Positions 18,270-26,691 are shown, counted from the first letter of the stretch. The stretch: DNA of 64,000 nucleotides from RGIG5579 sp045655865 (GCA_045655865.1 JAZOQB010000011.1:1-64000); one strand, 5' to 3'. Notes: generated from the sequence alone by a model not told the origin. A program made the numbers and translations.

Positions 18270-19568
18270 TTATTCTCCCGTCTCTTCCGTCCCGATGCTC
18301 TCCGGGGGATCTTGCAGGGATTCTGTTTCATCAACCTTATCCAAAAGCATTTTGGCCGTCCGGCTCTCATCTTCTTTCTCCTGGCTTTCCCGGGCTCTTT
18401 TCATCGCATCTACCAGTTTCTCTACCGCCTCAAGGGCTTCCTCGGGATGGCCAAAGGCGGTGATCCGGACAAAATTTTCCCCGGTGTAGCCATAGCGGGA
18501 GCCGGGGGTGACCACGCACCCGGCCTCTTCCATTAAAAAGTCAAAAAACTGCCAAGCACTCCATCCAAAGGGACACTGAGCCCAAAGAAAAGGCCCGGTG
18601 TCGCCGCCCACGCAAGGGATGCCGGCACGGGTAAGGCCGTCGGAAAGGATCCGGGATACTTCCAAGATTTGGGAAAACATCTCTTGGGTGATCTGCTCTG
18701 TCTCCGGTGAAAAGAGCAATTCCGCCGCCCTTTGCATCACAAAAGAGGGGGGCGTTGAGGTAGCGGGTTGCCGGGCACAGAAAAGAGGCTGGATTCGGGT
18801 GCCGTTCCGGGAGAGGGTAGAAGGAATAATAACGTATGCGATCTTCAGTTCCCGCACCCCGTAACCTTTCTCAAAGGAAAAAAGCTCCACAGCGCAGTTT
18901 TGCGCTCCCTCCACTTCATAGATGGACCGGGGATAACGCTCAGGATCCGAATATTCGGAAAGGGAGGCGTCAAAAATGATGAGACTTCCCGTTTCGTTGG
19001 CCATGTCCACCCATGCACCAAGCTCTTCCCGGGTCAGAGCTACGCCGGTAACGGGGCTGGGGGAGGAAAGGTGGATCAGATCCGCACCGCTCAGATCCGG
19101 CAAGGGGCGAAAGGCGTTTTCCGGGGTAGCCCGGACAAAGGTCACGTTTCTCCCTGCAGCCCGGTGCAGATCCACAAGACGTCTCTCGCCGGGATCGGGG
19201 ATCAAAACGGTATTTTCCGAAGCAAAAAGCTGGGAGAGGCAAGAATATGCGCTCTCCAGACCGGAGGTCATGAACACGTCGCTCTCCGGAACCGAAACGC
19301 CCAGGCGGCCAAGGCGCCCCGTCACAGCCTTTTTCACACTGTCATATCCGCTCCAAGGGCTGGAAAGGAGCTGGCCAAAAGGCTCGGCGGTCTCCTCGAC
19401 TGCCTTTTTCATGCCACAGATCACGTTTTCCGGCAAGGGCATGTTCATCATTTCCTGATCCAGTCGGATCAGGGTCTTTGTGGGGTTATCCTGCAAATAA
19501 TCGGAAACGCGGCTCGATACGGAAACATGGCTGTCCGGCAGGATTTTGATGTTTTCATTGAAAACCAT
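18270..19568 (-). CDS. Divergent DapL-like PLP aminotransferase, altered active site
   Basis: A 432-residue fold-type I aminotransferase homologue, most like LL-diaminopimelate aminotransferase: stretches such as SIYEVEGAQ, REELGAWVDMANETGS and FVRITAFG follow the DapL pattern. Lys234 (SFEKGYG), Asp200 and the C-terminal Arg remain. However, NPTG at 172-175 has become PVTG, so the Asn that contacts PLP O3' is lost; the Tyr after the Asp is Leu203; and the TAG loop after the Lys is GYG. It may be inactive or have a new reaction. The ATG at 19568 has AGGAG nine bases upstream; a TTG at 19598 is less likely. Confidence 0.75.
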   Translation of the reverse strand: MVFNENIKILPDSHVSVSSRVSDYLQDNPTKTLIRLDQEMMNMPLPENVICGMKKAVEETAEPFGQLLSSPWSGYDSVKKAVTGRLGRLGVSVPESDVFMTSGLESAYSCLSQLFASENTVLIPDPGERRLVDLHRAAGRNVTFVRATPENAFRPLPDLSGADLIHLSSPSPVTGVALTREELGAWVDMANETGSLIIFDASLSEYSDPERYPRSIYEVEGAQNCAVELFSFEKGYGVRELKIAYVIIPSTLSRNGTRIQPLFCARQPATSTPPSFVMQRAAELLFSPETEQITQEMFSQILEVSRILSDGLTRAGIPCVGGDTGPFLWAQCPFGWSAWQFFDFLMEEAGCVVTPGSRYGYTGENFVRITAFGHPEEALEAVEKLVDAMKRARESQEKEDESRTAKMLLDKVDETESLQDPPESIGTEETGE

Positions 19569-19607
19569 TCCGCTTTTCTCCTTCGTTTTTGTGGTCAAAT
19601 GACCTTG

Positions 19608-20528
19608 TCACGAGGTCTTCAGGATCTCGCCTACCACGTTGTATACTTGGGAAATGGGGATCACCGAAACAAGACCGTTCCAGTCAGGGGAGACCGCATC
19701 GGTACAAAAACCTATGGTTTTGCCGCCTTCATCCACCACCGGCGCGCCCCAGAGGGAATCGTTGGGGGTCACTTCCATGTAGATCATCGGCACGCTTTTG
19801 GCCATATCCCCCTCTCCCACCAAAACGGGCTGATCCACGGAGGCAGCCATACCGGAAAGGGCGGTGCCGTAATACACGTTCTGACTCACAGCGCCCAAAA
19901 CATAGAGGGTCTCTCCTCGCTCTACCCCGCCGTCACTTTCCACAGGCACCGGGGTATAGACCCCTTCCTGATGCAAGCGAAGAAGCTGGATTCCCAAAGG
20001 ATCGTATCTCCCAAGAAGATCCACCGCAGAGCCGACGCCCGCCTCTGTATAAACGGTCACCCGGGATAAGGGCGATCCTTGTTCTTTCAATAAAGAAGTG
20101 GCGCACACCGCCGTACCGTCCTCGGCAATGAGAAATCCGGTTCCGCGGCGGCAAGACCCATCTGCAAATTCCGCCTCTACGGTGACCAGAGACGAGGTAA
20201 CCTCTCTCACGATCTCTTCCGGGCTTTTCAAATTGGCCGCCATCTCCGAATAGGTAGGTACGCGAATGGCGTTGTTTCCTTCTCCGGTGACGTTGCCCCC
20301 GTTTGCAAACAGACCGGAGCGATTCAGAGACAGGATCCCCAGAACAGCAAAAGCGCCAAGCAAAAGGACGATCAAACACAAGCTGAAAGTACGCCAAAAG
20401 CGTTTTTGGCGTTGCTGAGTCCTTTCGTATTCAAAACGGGTAGAATACCCACCGTAGCCCTGTGCTTTTCCCCGGCTTTTGTCTGCCTTTGGGGAAAGGG
20501 GCTTTTCTTTGTTTTGCTCTGGGATCAT
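19608..20528 (-). CDS. Membrane-anchored HtrA-like pseudoprotease
   Basis: A 306-residue protein with a charged cytoplasmic N terminus, one transmembrane helix (about 47-68) and an extracellular trypsin-like domain, but no PDZ domain. Aligned by eye with the active HtrA at 6895-8220, the catalytic His position is Ser145 (VCATSLLKEQG), the Asp position is Gly179 (GRYDPLGIQLLRL) and the Ser region reads TPNDSLWGAP, without the oxyanion Gly-Gly. It should be proteolytically inactive and might act as a sensor or scaffold. AGGAG precedes the ATG by six bases. It sits 41 nt after the histidine kinase gene, suggesting a role in that signalling pathway. Confidence 0.75.
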   Translation of the reverse strand: MIPEQNKEKPLSPKADKSRGKAQGYGGYSTRFEYERTQQRQKRFWRTFSLCLIVLLLGAFAVLGILSLNRSGLFANGGNVTGEGNNAIRVPTYSEMAANLKSPEEIVREVTSSLVTVEAEFADGSCRRGTGFLIAEDGTAVCATSLLKEQGSPLSRVTVYTEAGVGSAVDLLGRYDPLGIQLLRLHQEGVYTPVPVESDGGVERGETLYVLGAVSQNVYYGTALSGMAASVDQPVLVGEGDMAKSVPMIYMEVTPNDSLWGAPVVDEGGKTIGFCTDAVSPDWNGLVSVIPISQVYNVVGEILKTS

Positions 20529-20569
20529 CTCTTACTCCTGAACCTGAAATCATTTCTTTCTTAGGGGTC

Positions 20570-22033
20570 TTACGCCTGGGGAGGATAGGACAAGGGCAAG
20601 CTGAAGATCAGCTCCGTATAGTCGTTGACACGGCTCTCGATCCAAATCTCCTCTCCGTGGGCACTGATAATGGACTTGGCAATAAACAGTCCCAGACCCA
20701 TCCCGGTCTTATCCACTCCCCGGGATCGGTCGGATTTATAAAAACGGTCAAAGATCTGGCTCAATTCCTCGGGAGGGATCCCCTCGCCGGAATTGCGCAC
20801 AGCAAAAAGAACTTTTTTCGACTTCTGCGTTACGATCTTAATGGAAAGCTTTCCCTTTTGGGGAACGAATTTTACCGCGTTGTCCAAAAGGTTGTACATC
20901 ACCTGGGCAATGGCGTCCCGGTCTGCATTGACAAAAAGGGAATCCTTTTCACATTCAAAGGACACCTCCACCTGTTTTTCCTCCAGCCGGTTCTCAAAGG
21001 AAAGCAAGGTCACCCGTCCCAATTCGCACAGGTCCATGGGGAGAAAATCGTATTTTCGCTCCCCGGCAGTCAGGCGGCTGGTCTCCAAAAGCGTTTGCAC
21101 CAGGCGGGAGAGACGGTTCACCTCGGTCAAAACGATGTCAAAATACCGGCCTTGCCGATCCGGCGGAATGGCTCCCTCTTTCATATTCTGCACAAAACCG
21201 CCGATGGTAGTCAAAGGAGTACGCAGATCGTGGGAAACGTTGGAAATGAAGCTTTGACGAAGGGTTTCGTTGTCCCGGACGGTTTGCATGGCCTGGTTAA
21301 AGGTTCGGATCAAAGGGATCAGCTCTCCCCCTTTTTCCTCAGGCAAAGCATCCGGGATCTTTCCCCGGATAAAGGAGCTTGCCGCATTGTTCAGTCGCTG
21401 CAAAGGAAGGACCAGACGGCGAATCAAAAGAACGAAGAAGAAAACGGTTCCTGTCACGATCATAGCCGCAGCAAAAAGAAGACTTACAACAAAATGGTGC
21501 AGAAAAGGCCCCGGGGCCTTTTCCGGCTGAATCAAAAACACCGCCCCCACTCTCTGTTTGGAGACCTCGGTGTATTTTTTTTCCAAAAGGATCACCCGGC
21601 AGAGCTGTTCTTCTTGTAAAAAGCCGTCCAGATCCGTGAGAAAACTTGCTCCCTGGCGGGCAGACCGGGCGCTTTCGGTCATACAGGCAGAAGAGAGAAC
21701 GCCGGAAAAATCCGGGGCAGTGGAAAGGATCACTTTCCCGGCTCCGTCCGTCAAAAACAACTCCCTCTCATCTTCGCCCCGAGCGCCTTCCAAAGTCGAT
21801 CGCAAAAGGTCCAGCTCCTCCCGGAGAAGGTACTGGAGATCTTTTTGAGACACCTCGATCATGGCCGACACGGTTTGGGATACGCTCTCTGTGGCCTGCT
21901 CCAAACCTTTTTCCGCCTGGCTTGAAAAATAAGAAGTGGCAAGAAGCCAGATCTGTCCCATCAAAACGAAAAACCCGGCCAGAACGACAGCCAGCAAAGA
22001 GACGCCGTATTTAAAGAAATTGGATCGTTTCAT
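20570..22033 (-). CDS. Sensor histidine kinase (two-component, HAMP type)
   Basis: A 487-residue membrane kinase: first transmembrane helix at about 11-33, an extracellular domain of about 125 residues, a second helix at about 165-190, HAMP, HisKA with the phospho-acceptor His in NVSHDLRTPLTT, and an HATPase_c domain with the N box (YNLLDNAVKF), G1 (GEGIPPEEL) and G2 (GMGLGLFIAK). It pairs with the OmpR-type regulator 38 nt upstream. Partly PhoR/ResE-like, but the signal is unknown. GGGGA precedes the ATG. Confidence 0.93.
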   Translation of the reverse strand: MKRSNFFKYGVSLLAVVLAGFFVLMGQIWLLATSYFSSQAEKGLEQATESVSQTVSAMIEVSQKDLQYLLREELDLLRSTLEGARGEDERELFLTDGAGKVILSTAPDFSGVLSSACMTESARSARQGASFLTDLDGFLQEEQLCRVILLEKKYTEVSKQRVGAVFLIQPEKAPGPFLHHFVVSLLFAAAMIVTGTVFFFVLLIRRLVLPLQRLNNAASSFIRGKIPDALPEEKGGELIPLIRTFNQAMQTVRDNETLRQSFISNVSHDLRTPLTTIGGFVQNMKEGAIPPDRQGRYFDIVLTEVNRLSRLVQTLLETSRLTAGERKYDFLPMDLCELGRVTLLSFENRLEEKQVEVSFECEKDSLFVNADRDAIAQVMYNLLDNAVKFVPQKGKLSIKIVTQKSKKVLFAVRNSGEGIPPEELSQIFDRFYKSDRSRGVDKTGMGLGLFIAKSIISAHGEEIWIESRVNDYTELIFSLPLSYPPQA

Positions 22034-22071
22034 ACATGGTTTCCCCGTGCTTTTTTTGGGTCTTTGTCCCT

Positions 22072-22758
22072 TTACAGCAATTCGAACTTATACCCTACTC
22101 CCCACACGGTCTTCAAATTCCACTTATCGCTGACGCCTTCCAGCTTTTCTCTCAGGCGCTTCACGTGCACGTCTACGGTACGGCTATCCCCCAGATAATC
22201 AAAGCCCCACACCTTATCCAAAAGCTGATCTCTGGTAAACACCCGGTTGTAATTGGAAGCCAGAAAATACAAAAGCTCCAGCTCCTTGGGGGGAACGTCC
22301 ACCACTTTTCCGGCAAGCTTCAATTCGTATTCCTGCTTGGAGATCTCCAGGTTGTCAAATTTTACGACCTCGTCACTCCGGAAGTGATCCCGGCTCCGGT
22401 ATCTTCTCAGAACCGCCTTGATCCGGGCGCTGACCTCTTTCATATCAAAGGGCTTGACAATAAAATCGTCTGCTCCCAATTCCAGCCCCAGAACCTTGTC
22501 AAACACCTCGCCCTTGGCGGAGAGCATAATGATGGGTTTGGCGCTCTGCTCCCGGATCTCCCGGCATACCTGCCAGCCGTCTTTTTTGGGCATCATAATG
22601 TCCAAAAGCACCAGATCCGGCTCAAAAATTTTAAACATTTTCACCGCATCCACTCCATCGTTGGCGCACTTGACCTCGTACCCATCGTTTTCCAGGTACA
22701 GCTTTAAAATTTCGCAGATATTCAGATCGTCATCGACCGCAAGGATCTTATTTGCCAT
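22072..22758 (-). CDS. OmpR/PhoB-family response regulator
   Basis: A 228-residue regulator with a complete receiver (AVDDD, phospho-Asp in VLLDIMMP, Ser in MLSAKG, Lys in VKPFD) and a C-terminal winged helix ending GVGYKFEL. The ATG at 22758 is chosen because GGAAAGGATAAG precedes it; the frame is open for 25 more codons without a usable ribosome binding site. It is the first gene of the minus-strand unit with the kinase and the HtrA-like pseudoprotease. Confidence 0.95.
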   Translation of the reverse strand: MANKILAVDDDLNICEILKLYLENDGYEVKCANDGVDAVKMFKIFEPDLVLLDIMMPKKDGWQVCREIREQSAKPIIMLSAKGEVFDKVLGLELGADDFIVKPFDMKEVSARIKAVLRRYRSRDHFRSDEVVKFDNLEISKQEYELKLAGKVVDVPPKELELLYFLASNYNRVFTRDQLLDKVWGFDYLGDSRTVDVHVKRLREKLEGVSDKWNLKTVWGVGYKFELL

Positions 22759-22908
22759 GTCACTTATCCTTTCCTTTTTTTCCATGTGGGATTCCGCGGG
22801 CAAAAGGCCGGGAATCTTTTGATTCAAAGTCATTTTATCACAGTTCTGTCAAAATTGCAAGTCCGCGACTCATTTCGCACACACCTCTCCTTTTCCGTCT
22901 TTCCGCTC

Positions 22909-22937
22909 TTGTCAATCCCATCGCTTTGTGGTACAAT
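22909..22937 (+). promoter_or_regulatory. Promoter for preQ1 riboswitch-queT
   Basis: TTGTCA at 22909-22914 and TACAAT at 22932-22937 with a 17-nt spacer, about 20 nt before the riboswitch stem. Confidence 0.75.
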
Positions 22938-22958
22938 GTTTTTTGCCCTCAAAAGGGC

Positions 22959-23000
22959 GGTGAGTTCGAGACCTTCCTCACCAAAAACAAAACTAAAGGA
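22959..23000 (+). ncRNA. PreQ1-I riboswitch
   Basis: A six-bp stem (GGTGAG 22959-22964 with CTCACC 22977-22982) closes a 12-nt loop and is followed by an A-rich tail ending ACTAAAGGA. This is the H-type pseudoknot layout of preQ1 class I. The tail includes the ribosome binding site of the next gene, so preQ1 binding should block translation initiation of queT. Confidence 0.85.
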
Positions 23001-23010
23001 ACGGTATCTT

Positions 23011-23496
23011 ATGAAAAAAACCTCTGTTCGCACCCTTGCCCTGGCGGCTCTGATCGCCGCCCTGTACGTTGCCCTGACCCTGGTGTCCAACGCCACAGGT
23101 CTTGCCCTGGGCCCGATTCAATTCCGTTTTTCCGAAGCCCTGTGCATTCTGCCGGTATTTACCCCGGCGGCGATCCCCGGTCTTTTTTGCGGATGCTTTG
23201 TGGCAAATCTTCTTTGCGGCGCTCATATTCTGGATCTTGTTTTCGGCTCTGTTGCCACCCTCTTTGGCGCTCTGGGAAGTTATTGGCTGAGAAAACGGCC
23301 CCTTCTCCCCTATTTGCCGCCGATTCTCTTTAATTCTTTGATCATCCCCCCCGTTTTGTACTTTGCCTACGGCTTTCAAAGTCAAGGCTTTCTTTTGCTT
23401 TTCCTATCCTTTGTCTTGGGGGAGACGGTGAACGCCGGTTTTCTCGGCGCGCTTCTGCGCCGGGCGCTGATCCCCTTTCAGCGCAAACTAAAGTGA
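23011..23496 (+). CDS. queT: QueT-family queuosine precursor transporter
   Basis: A 161-residue integral membrane protein with five or six helices, the S component of an ECF-type uptake system for preQ1/queuine precursors. The opening (ALAALIAALYVALT), the motif PIQFRFSEAL and FTPAAIPGLFCGCFVANL match the QueT family (PF06177). The start at 23011 follows AAAGGA, which lies inside the preQ1-I riboswitch tail; this supports both the start choice and the substrate. No ECF ATPase genes are in the window. Confidence 0.93.
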   Translation: MKKTSVRTLALAALIAALYVALTLVSNATGLALGPIQFRFSEALCILPVFTPAAIPGLFCGCFVANLLCGAHILDLVFGSVATLFGALGSYWLRKRPLLPYLPPILFNSLIIPPVLYFAYGFQSQGFLLLFLSFVLGETVNAGFLGALLRRALIPFQRKLK

Positions 23497-23533
23497 CGGC
23501 TTGGATTTCAAAATACAAAAAAGGAGTGGTCTT

Positions 23534-24148
23534 ATGCCTTCCACGATGATGCACCTGGCGGCGGGATGGATCCTTTGGCCCGAGGGGAGCGACGCCTTTT
23601 TTCTGGGCTGTATTCTCCCGGACTGTGTCGATGCGGACCGGGCGCGAAAAGATCACCTGCACTTTCGGGATATTCCCTCAAAAGAGCGCCTTCCCCGGAT
23701 CGTGGCCTTTGCAAAAACGCTGGATCTTTCCCGGGATTTTGATCTGGGCGTGCTCTTTCATTTTTATTTGGATACCCTCTGGGACAACGGACCCCAAGCG
23801 CAGCACCGGGAAAGCTACACCGGCACTTCCTGGTTTTCGGATTACCGCAAGGAACTGTCCCGGGCAGGGAGCCGGGTCGCCCAAAGATGCCCTTTTACCC
23901 GGGAACTGTGGACTCGTCTGCGCGATCCGGAAGAGGGCCTGTACCAAAACTCTTTGGACCTTCCAAAGCAGGAGATCCTGTCTTTTTTGGAAAACAATTA
24001 CCTCTGGCACACCCAGGTGTGTCTGCCGCCATCGGATATTTTCACCGATACGCTGGTGGAAGGGTTTCTTAAGGCGGCATCGGAAAAATTTACCGCCTTT
24101 TGCCGACAGGAATTTTCCCGGGAGACGAAAGACCGTCCCTTTGCATAG
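23534..24148 (+). CDS. Zinc-dependent phospholipase C-like protein
   Basis: A 204-residue protein with the scattered His/Asp pattern of the zinc-dependent phospholipase C/S1-P1 superfamily: MMHLAAG near the start, GCILPDCVDADR, DHLHFRD and FDLGVLFHFYLDTLWD. Such small cytoplasmic members are common in Clostridia and have no defined function. AAGGAG precedes the ATG at 23534. It lies between queT (37-nt gap) and ddl (30-nt gap), probably in one transcript. Confidence 0.65.
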   Translation: MPSTMMHLAAGWILWPEGSDAFFLGCILPDCVDADRARKDHLHFRDIPSKERLPRIVAFAKTLDLSRDFDLGVLFHFYLDTLWDNGPQAQHRESYTGTSWFSDYRKELSRAGSRVAQRCPFTRELWTRLRDPEEGLYQNSLDLPKQEILSFLENNYLWHTQVCLPPSDIFTDTLVEGFLKAASEKFTAFCRQEFSRETKDRPFA

Positions 24149-24178
24149 AATGAGAAAAACGAAAACGAGGAGATAACC

Positions 24179-25117
24179 ATGAGAACGGAAAGAATTTTGG
24201 TCCTGATGGGGGGAAAAAGCTCCGAGCGAGAGATCTCCCTGCGCAGTGGCCGGGCGGTAACGGATGCCCTGAGAGAGGCCGGCTTTGATGCACAAGCTCT
24301 GGATCTGAATCGGGAGAGCATAGAAAAGATCTGCCAGATCCGACCGGACGTTGCCTTTATCGCCCTCCACGGAAAAGGGGGAGAGGATGGCGCCGTTCAG
24401 GGTCTTTTGGAATGGCTTGAGATCCCCTACACCGGTCCCGACATCCGGGCCAGCGCCATTTGCATGGATAAGATCACCACCAAAAAGCTCCTTGCGGCAA
24501 ACGGCCTGGCAACCCCCAAGTTTCTGATTCTGGAAAAAGAAGCCATGGCCACAAAGGTCGCGGCGGCAAAGCTTGTCTGTGATACCTTAGGTCTTCCCGT
24601 GGTGTTAAAATCCCCTTCCCAGGGAAGCAGCATCGGCGTGGTGATCGCCCGGGAAGAGGGTGAGCTGGCCCCTGCCATCGAGGAACTCTTTTCTTTGGGA
24701 GACCAGGTTCTGGCCGAAGCATATCTCCGGGGAACGGAGCTGACCGTTCCGGTCTTGGGAAACCGGGACCCTTCTGTTTTACCCATCATTGAGATCACCT
24801 CCGAAGGTCAGTTTTACGATTACAGATCAAAATATACCCCCGGCAAAAGTCAGCACATCATCCCGGCCCGGATCGATGACAAGACCCGGGAAAAAGTAAA
24901 AGACCTGGCCCGTCGCGCCTATCTTGCCACCGGATGCCGGGGCTATGCCCGGGTGGATCTGATGCTGGACGAAAACGGGGATCCCCAGATCCTGGAGATC
25001 AATACCGCCCCCGGCATGACCGCCACCTCCCTGTTTCCCGACGCCGCCCGCGCCGCCGGCCTCTCCTTTCCAAAGCTGGTAGAAAAGATGGTGGATCTGG
25101 CATTGGAGAATCGCTAA
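24179..25117 (+). CDS. ddl: D-alanine--D-alanine ligase
   Basis: A 312-residue ATP-grasp ligase making the D-Ala-D-Ala dipeptide for peptidoglycan. Conserved are the N-terminal GGKSSEREISL, HGKGGEDGAVQG, the ATP-binding KSPSQGSSIGV and the C-terminal EINTAPGMTATSLFP. The Tyr in the omega loop (YRSKYTPG) indicates a D-Ala-specific, vancomycin-sensitive type rather than D-Ala-D-Lac. GAGGAG lies six nt before the ATG. Confidence 0.96.
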   Translation: MRTERILVLMGGKSSEREISLRSGRAVTDALREAGFDAQALDLNRESIEKICQIRPDVAFIALHGKGGEDGAVQGLLEWLEIPYTGPDIRASAICMDKITTKKLLAANGLATPKFLILEKEAMATKVAAAKLVCDTLGLPVVLKSPSQGSSIGVVIAREEGELAPAIEELFSLGDQVLAEAYLRGTELTVPVLGNRDPSVLPIIEITSEGQFYDYRSKYTPGKSQHIIPARIDDKTREKVKDLARRAYLATGCRGYARVDLMLDENGDPQILEINTAPGMTATSLFPDAARAAGLSFPKLVEKMVDLALENR

Positions 25118-25163
25118 GACCCCTTTACAAAACATTCTTCTAAAAACTGAAAACGGTAGGACC

Positions 25164-25198
25164 AAAAGATCGAGGCAACGATGCCTCGATCTTTTTTT
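25164..25198 (+). terminator. Terminator after ddl
   Basis: Perfect 14-bp stem (25164-25177 with 25182-25195) and a seven-T tail. Confidence 0.88.
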
Positions 25199-25672
25199 GC
25201 GCTTTTTCTCTCCTCCGCCATGCCCGGAAGAAAAAAGAGAGGGCAATACGAAAAAATTTTTAAAAAAATTCCGACAAGATCTCCCTTTTCTCTCCAAAAG
25301 ACAGCACCTGTTTTGGAAATTTTCCGAAATTTCGACTGTCTTTTTTCTTTTTCCCCAGCCGCCTTCGACACATCTTGCAAAAAGATACGAATAAAATGGA
25401 GAAAAGAACGAATTCGTGAAAAACCTCCAGCCTTCCCCTCGGGCAGAACATTTTCGGGTCTGAAATTTTGACACCCACACCCATCTCCCCCTCCCCTCAG
25501 ACCCGTTCTGCCCTCTTTTCCTCCCGGATGCGGTAAAAAAAGAAAACCGTGTCGTCTCCGGCCGTTTGACAAAAAAAGAGATCTCTGTCTCCTTCCCCCG
25601 CTCATCTACTGTGTTTGGGTTCCCTCTGTTCAAAAAAATTGGTAATAATTGGTAAAAATTTAGCAAAATCTA
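25199..25672. other. Intergenic region upstream of spo0A
   Basis: No credible gene lies in this stretch. It is rich in A/T and pyrimidine runs. The only feature I can point to is TTTGACAAA at 25565-25573, whose complement TTTGTCAAA matches the Spo0A box TTTGTCRAA; it lies about 100 nt before the spo0A promoter and could be chance. Confidence 0.4.
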
Positions 25673-25701
25673 TTGAAATTTGTTTCTCTTTTTAGTAAAA
25701 T
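25673..25701 (+). promoter_or_regulatory. spo0A promoter
   Basis: TTGAAA at 25673-25678 and TAAAAT at 25696-25701 with a 17-nt spacer, about 70 nt before the start codon; sigma-A type. Confidence 0.65.
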
Positions 25702-25774
25702 AAAAATGCTCGATTTCCAAAAATTGAAGCGGACGAAAAAAAAAGAGGAACCAGAAAAAACAAGGAGAAAAATC

Positions 25775-26536
25775 ATGAAAGAAACCAAAGAAAAAGTCTA
25801 CATTATCGATTCGGGAAACGATTTCCGTTTCGTTTGTAAGGAGAATCTGACAAACCTGGGATTCCAAGTGGTGGGCGACAGCGGTGACGGGGGCGAGGCG
25901 ATCCTGGCGATCAAAACCCTCAAGCCGGACGTTGTGCTTCTGGATCTGTGGTTCCCCGGATACGATCTGGCCAGCCTGATTTGTGAAGTCAAGAGATGCC
26001 TTAAAGCCCGTGCCCCCAAGTTCATTTTGGTCACCGGGATCAGCCACCGAAAGGTTTTGGAGGATGCTTTTGTCAGCGGCGTTTCCAGTTGCGTGTTAAA
26101 GCCCTTTGATTATGAAGTTCTGGCCGAGAAGATCCGCCAGGTGTGCCAGGAGAGAAACTTCCGTATGGAAGATGATTTTGATCTGGAAGCCCACGTGACC
26201 CGGATCATTCATCAAGTGGGCATCCCTGCCCACATCAAGGGATATCAGTATCTTCGATGCGCCATTATGATGGTGGTGCGGGACAATCGCATCATCGGCG
26301 AGGTGACCAAGACCCTGTATCCCAGCGTAGCTCAGGAATTCAACACCACCTCCTCCCGGGTAGAGCGGGCCATTCGCCACGCCATTGAAGTGGCCTGGGA
26401 TCGGGGGGATGTGGACATGCTCAATTCCTTTTTCGGATACACCGTCCAAAACTCCAAGGGAAAACCTACCAATTCCGAGTTTATTGCCATGATCGCCGAT
26501 AATCTGCGCCTGAAGATGCGCGGTCTTGCCGGCTGA
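25775..26536 (+). CDS. spo0A: Sporulation master regulator Spo0A
   Basis: A 253-residue response regulator with the Spo0A-specific C-terminal DNA-binding domain (IPAHIKGYQYLR, FNTTSSRVERAIRHAIEVAW and KPTNSEFIAMIAD are almost invariant across spore formers). The receiver is divergent: the acidic pair near the N terminus is Asp12-Ser13 instead of Asp-Asp, and after the phospho-Asp57 the usual MPxxDG reads FPGYDL. Thr87 and Lys109 remain. The ATG at 25775 has AAGGAG seven nt upstream; the frame is open earlier but overlaps the promoter. spoIVB is not adjacent. Confidence 0.96.
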   Translation: MKETKEKVYIIDSGNDFRFVCKENLTNLGFQVVGDSGDGGEAILAIKTLKPDVVLLDLWFPGYDLASLICEVKRCLKARAPKFILVTGISHRKVLEDAFVSGVSSCVLKPFDYEVLAEKIRQVCQERNFRMEDDFDLEAHVTRIIHQVGIPAHIKGYQYLRCAIMMVVRDNRIIGEVTKTLYPSVAQEFNTTSSRVERAIRHAIEVAWDRGDVDMLNSFFGYTVQNSKGKPTNSEFIAMIADNLRLKMRGLAG

Positions 26537-26594
26537 TACCCTTTTCTTTCGCAAGACCCGGAGCGGCTCTCCCCTCGCCGGCTCCGAAGTCAAA

Positions 26595-26628
26595 AAAACA
26601 GCACCCGAAACGGGTGCTGTTTTCTTTT
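26595..26628 (+). terminator. spo0A terminator
   Basis: Perfect 13-bp stem (26595-26607 with 26611-26623) and T-rich tail. Confidence 0.85.
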
Positions 26629-26691
26629 TTGTTTGATCTTTTCCTTCCAAATTCGGCCCTTTCCTTTTTTCAAAAAGAGGGTCAAATCCGC

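Noticed and set aside
24827..25666. A 279-residue minus-strand frame over the ddl end and the spacer
   Set aside because: It crosses the ddl terminator, is low in complexity and has no start signal.
25199..25672. Hidden small gene or RNA upstream of spo0A
   Set aside because: I found no conserved fold, start signal or promoter-terminator pair in this stretch beyond the ddl terminator and the spo0A promoter.
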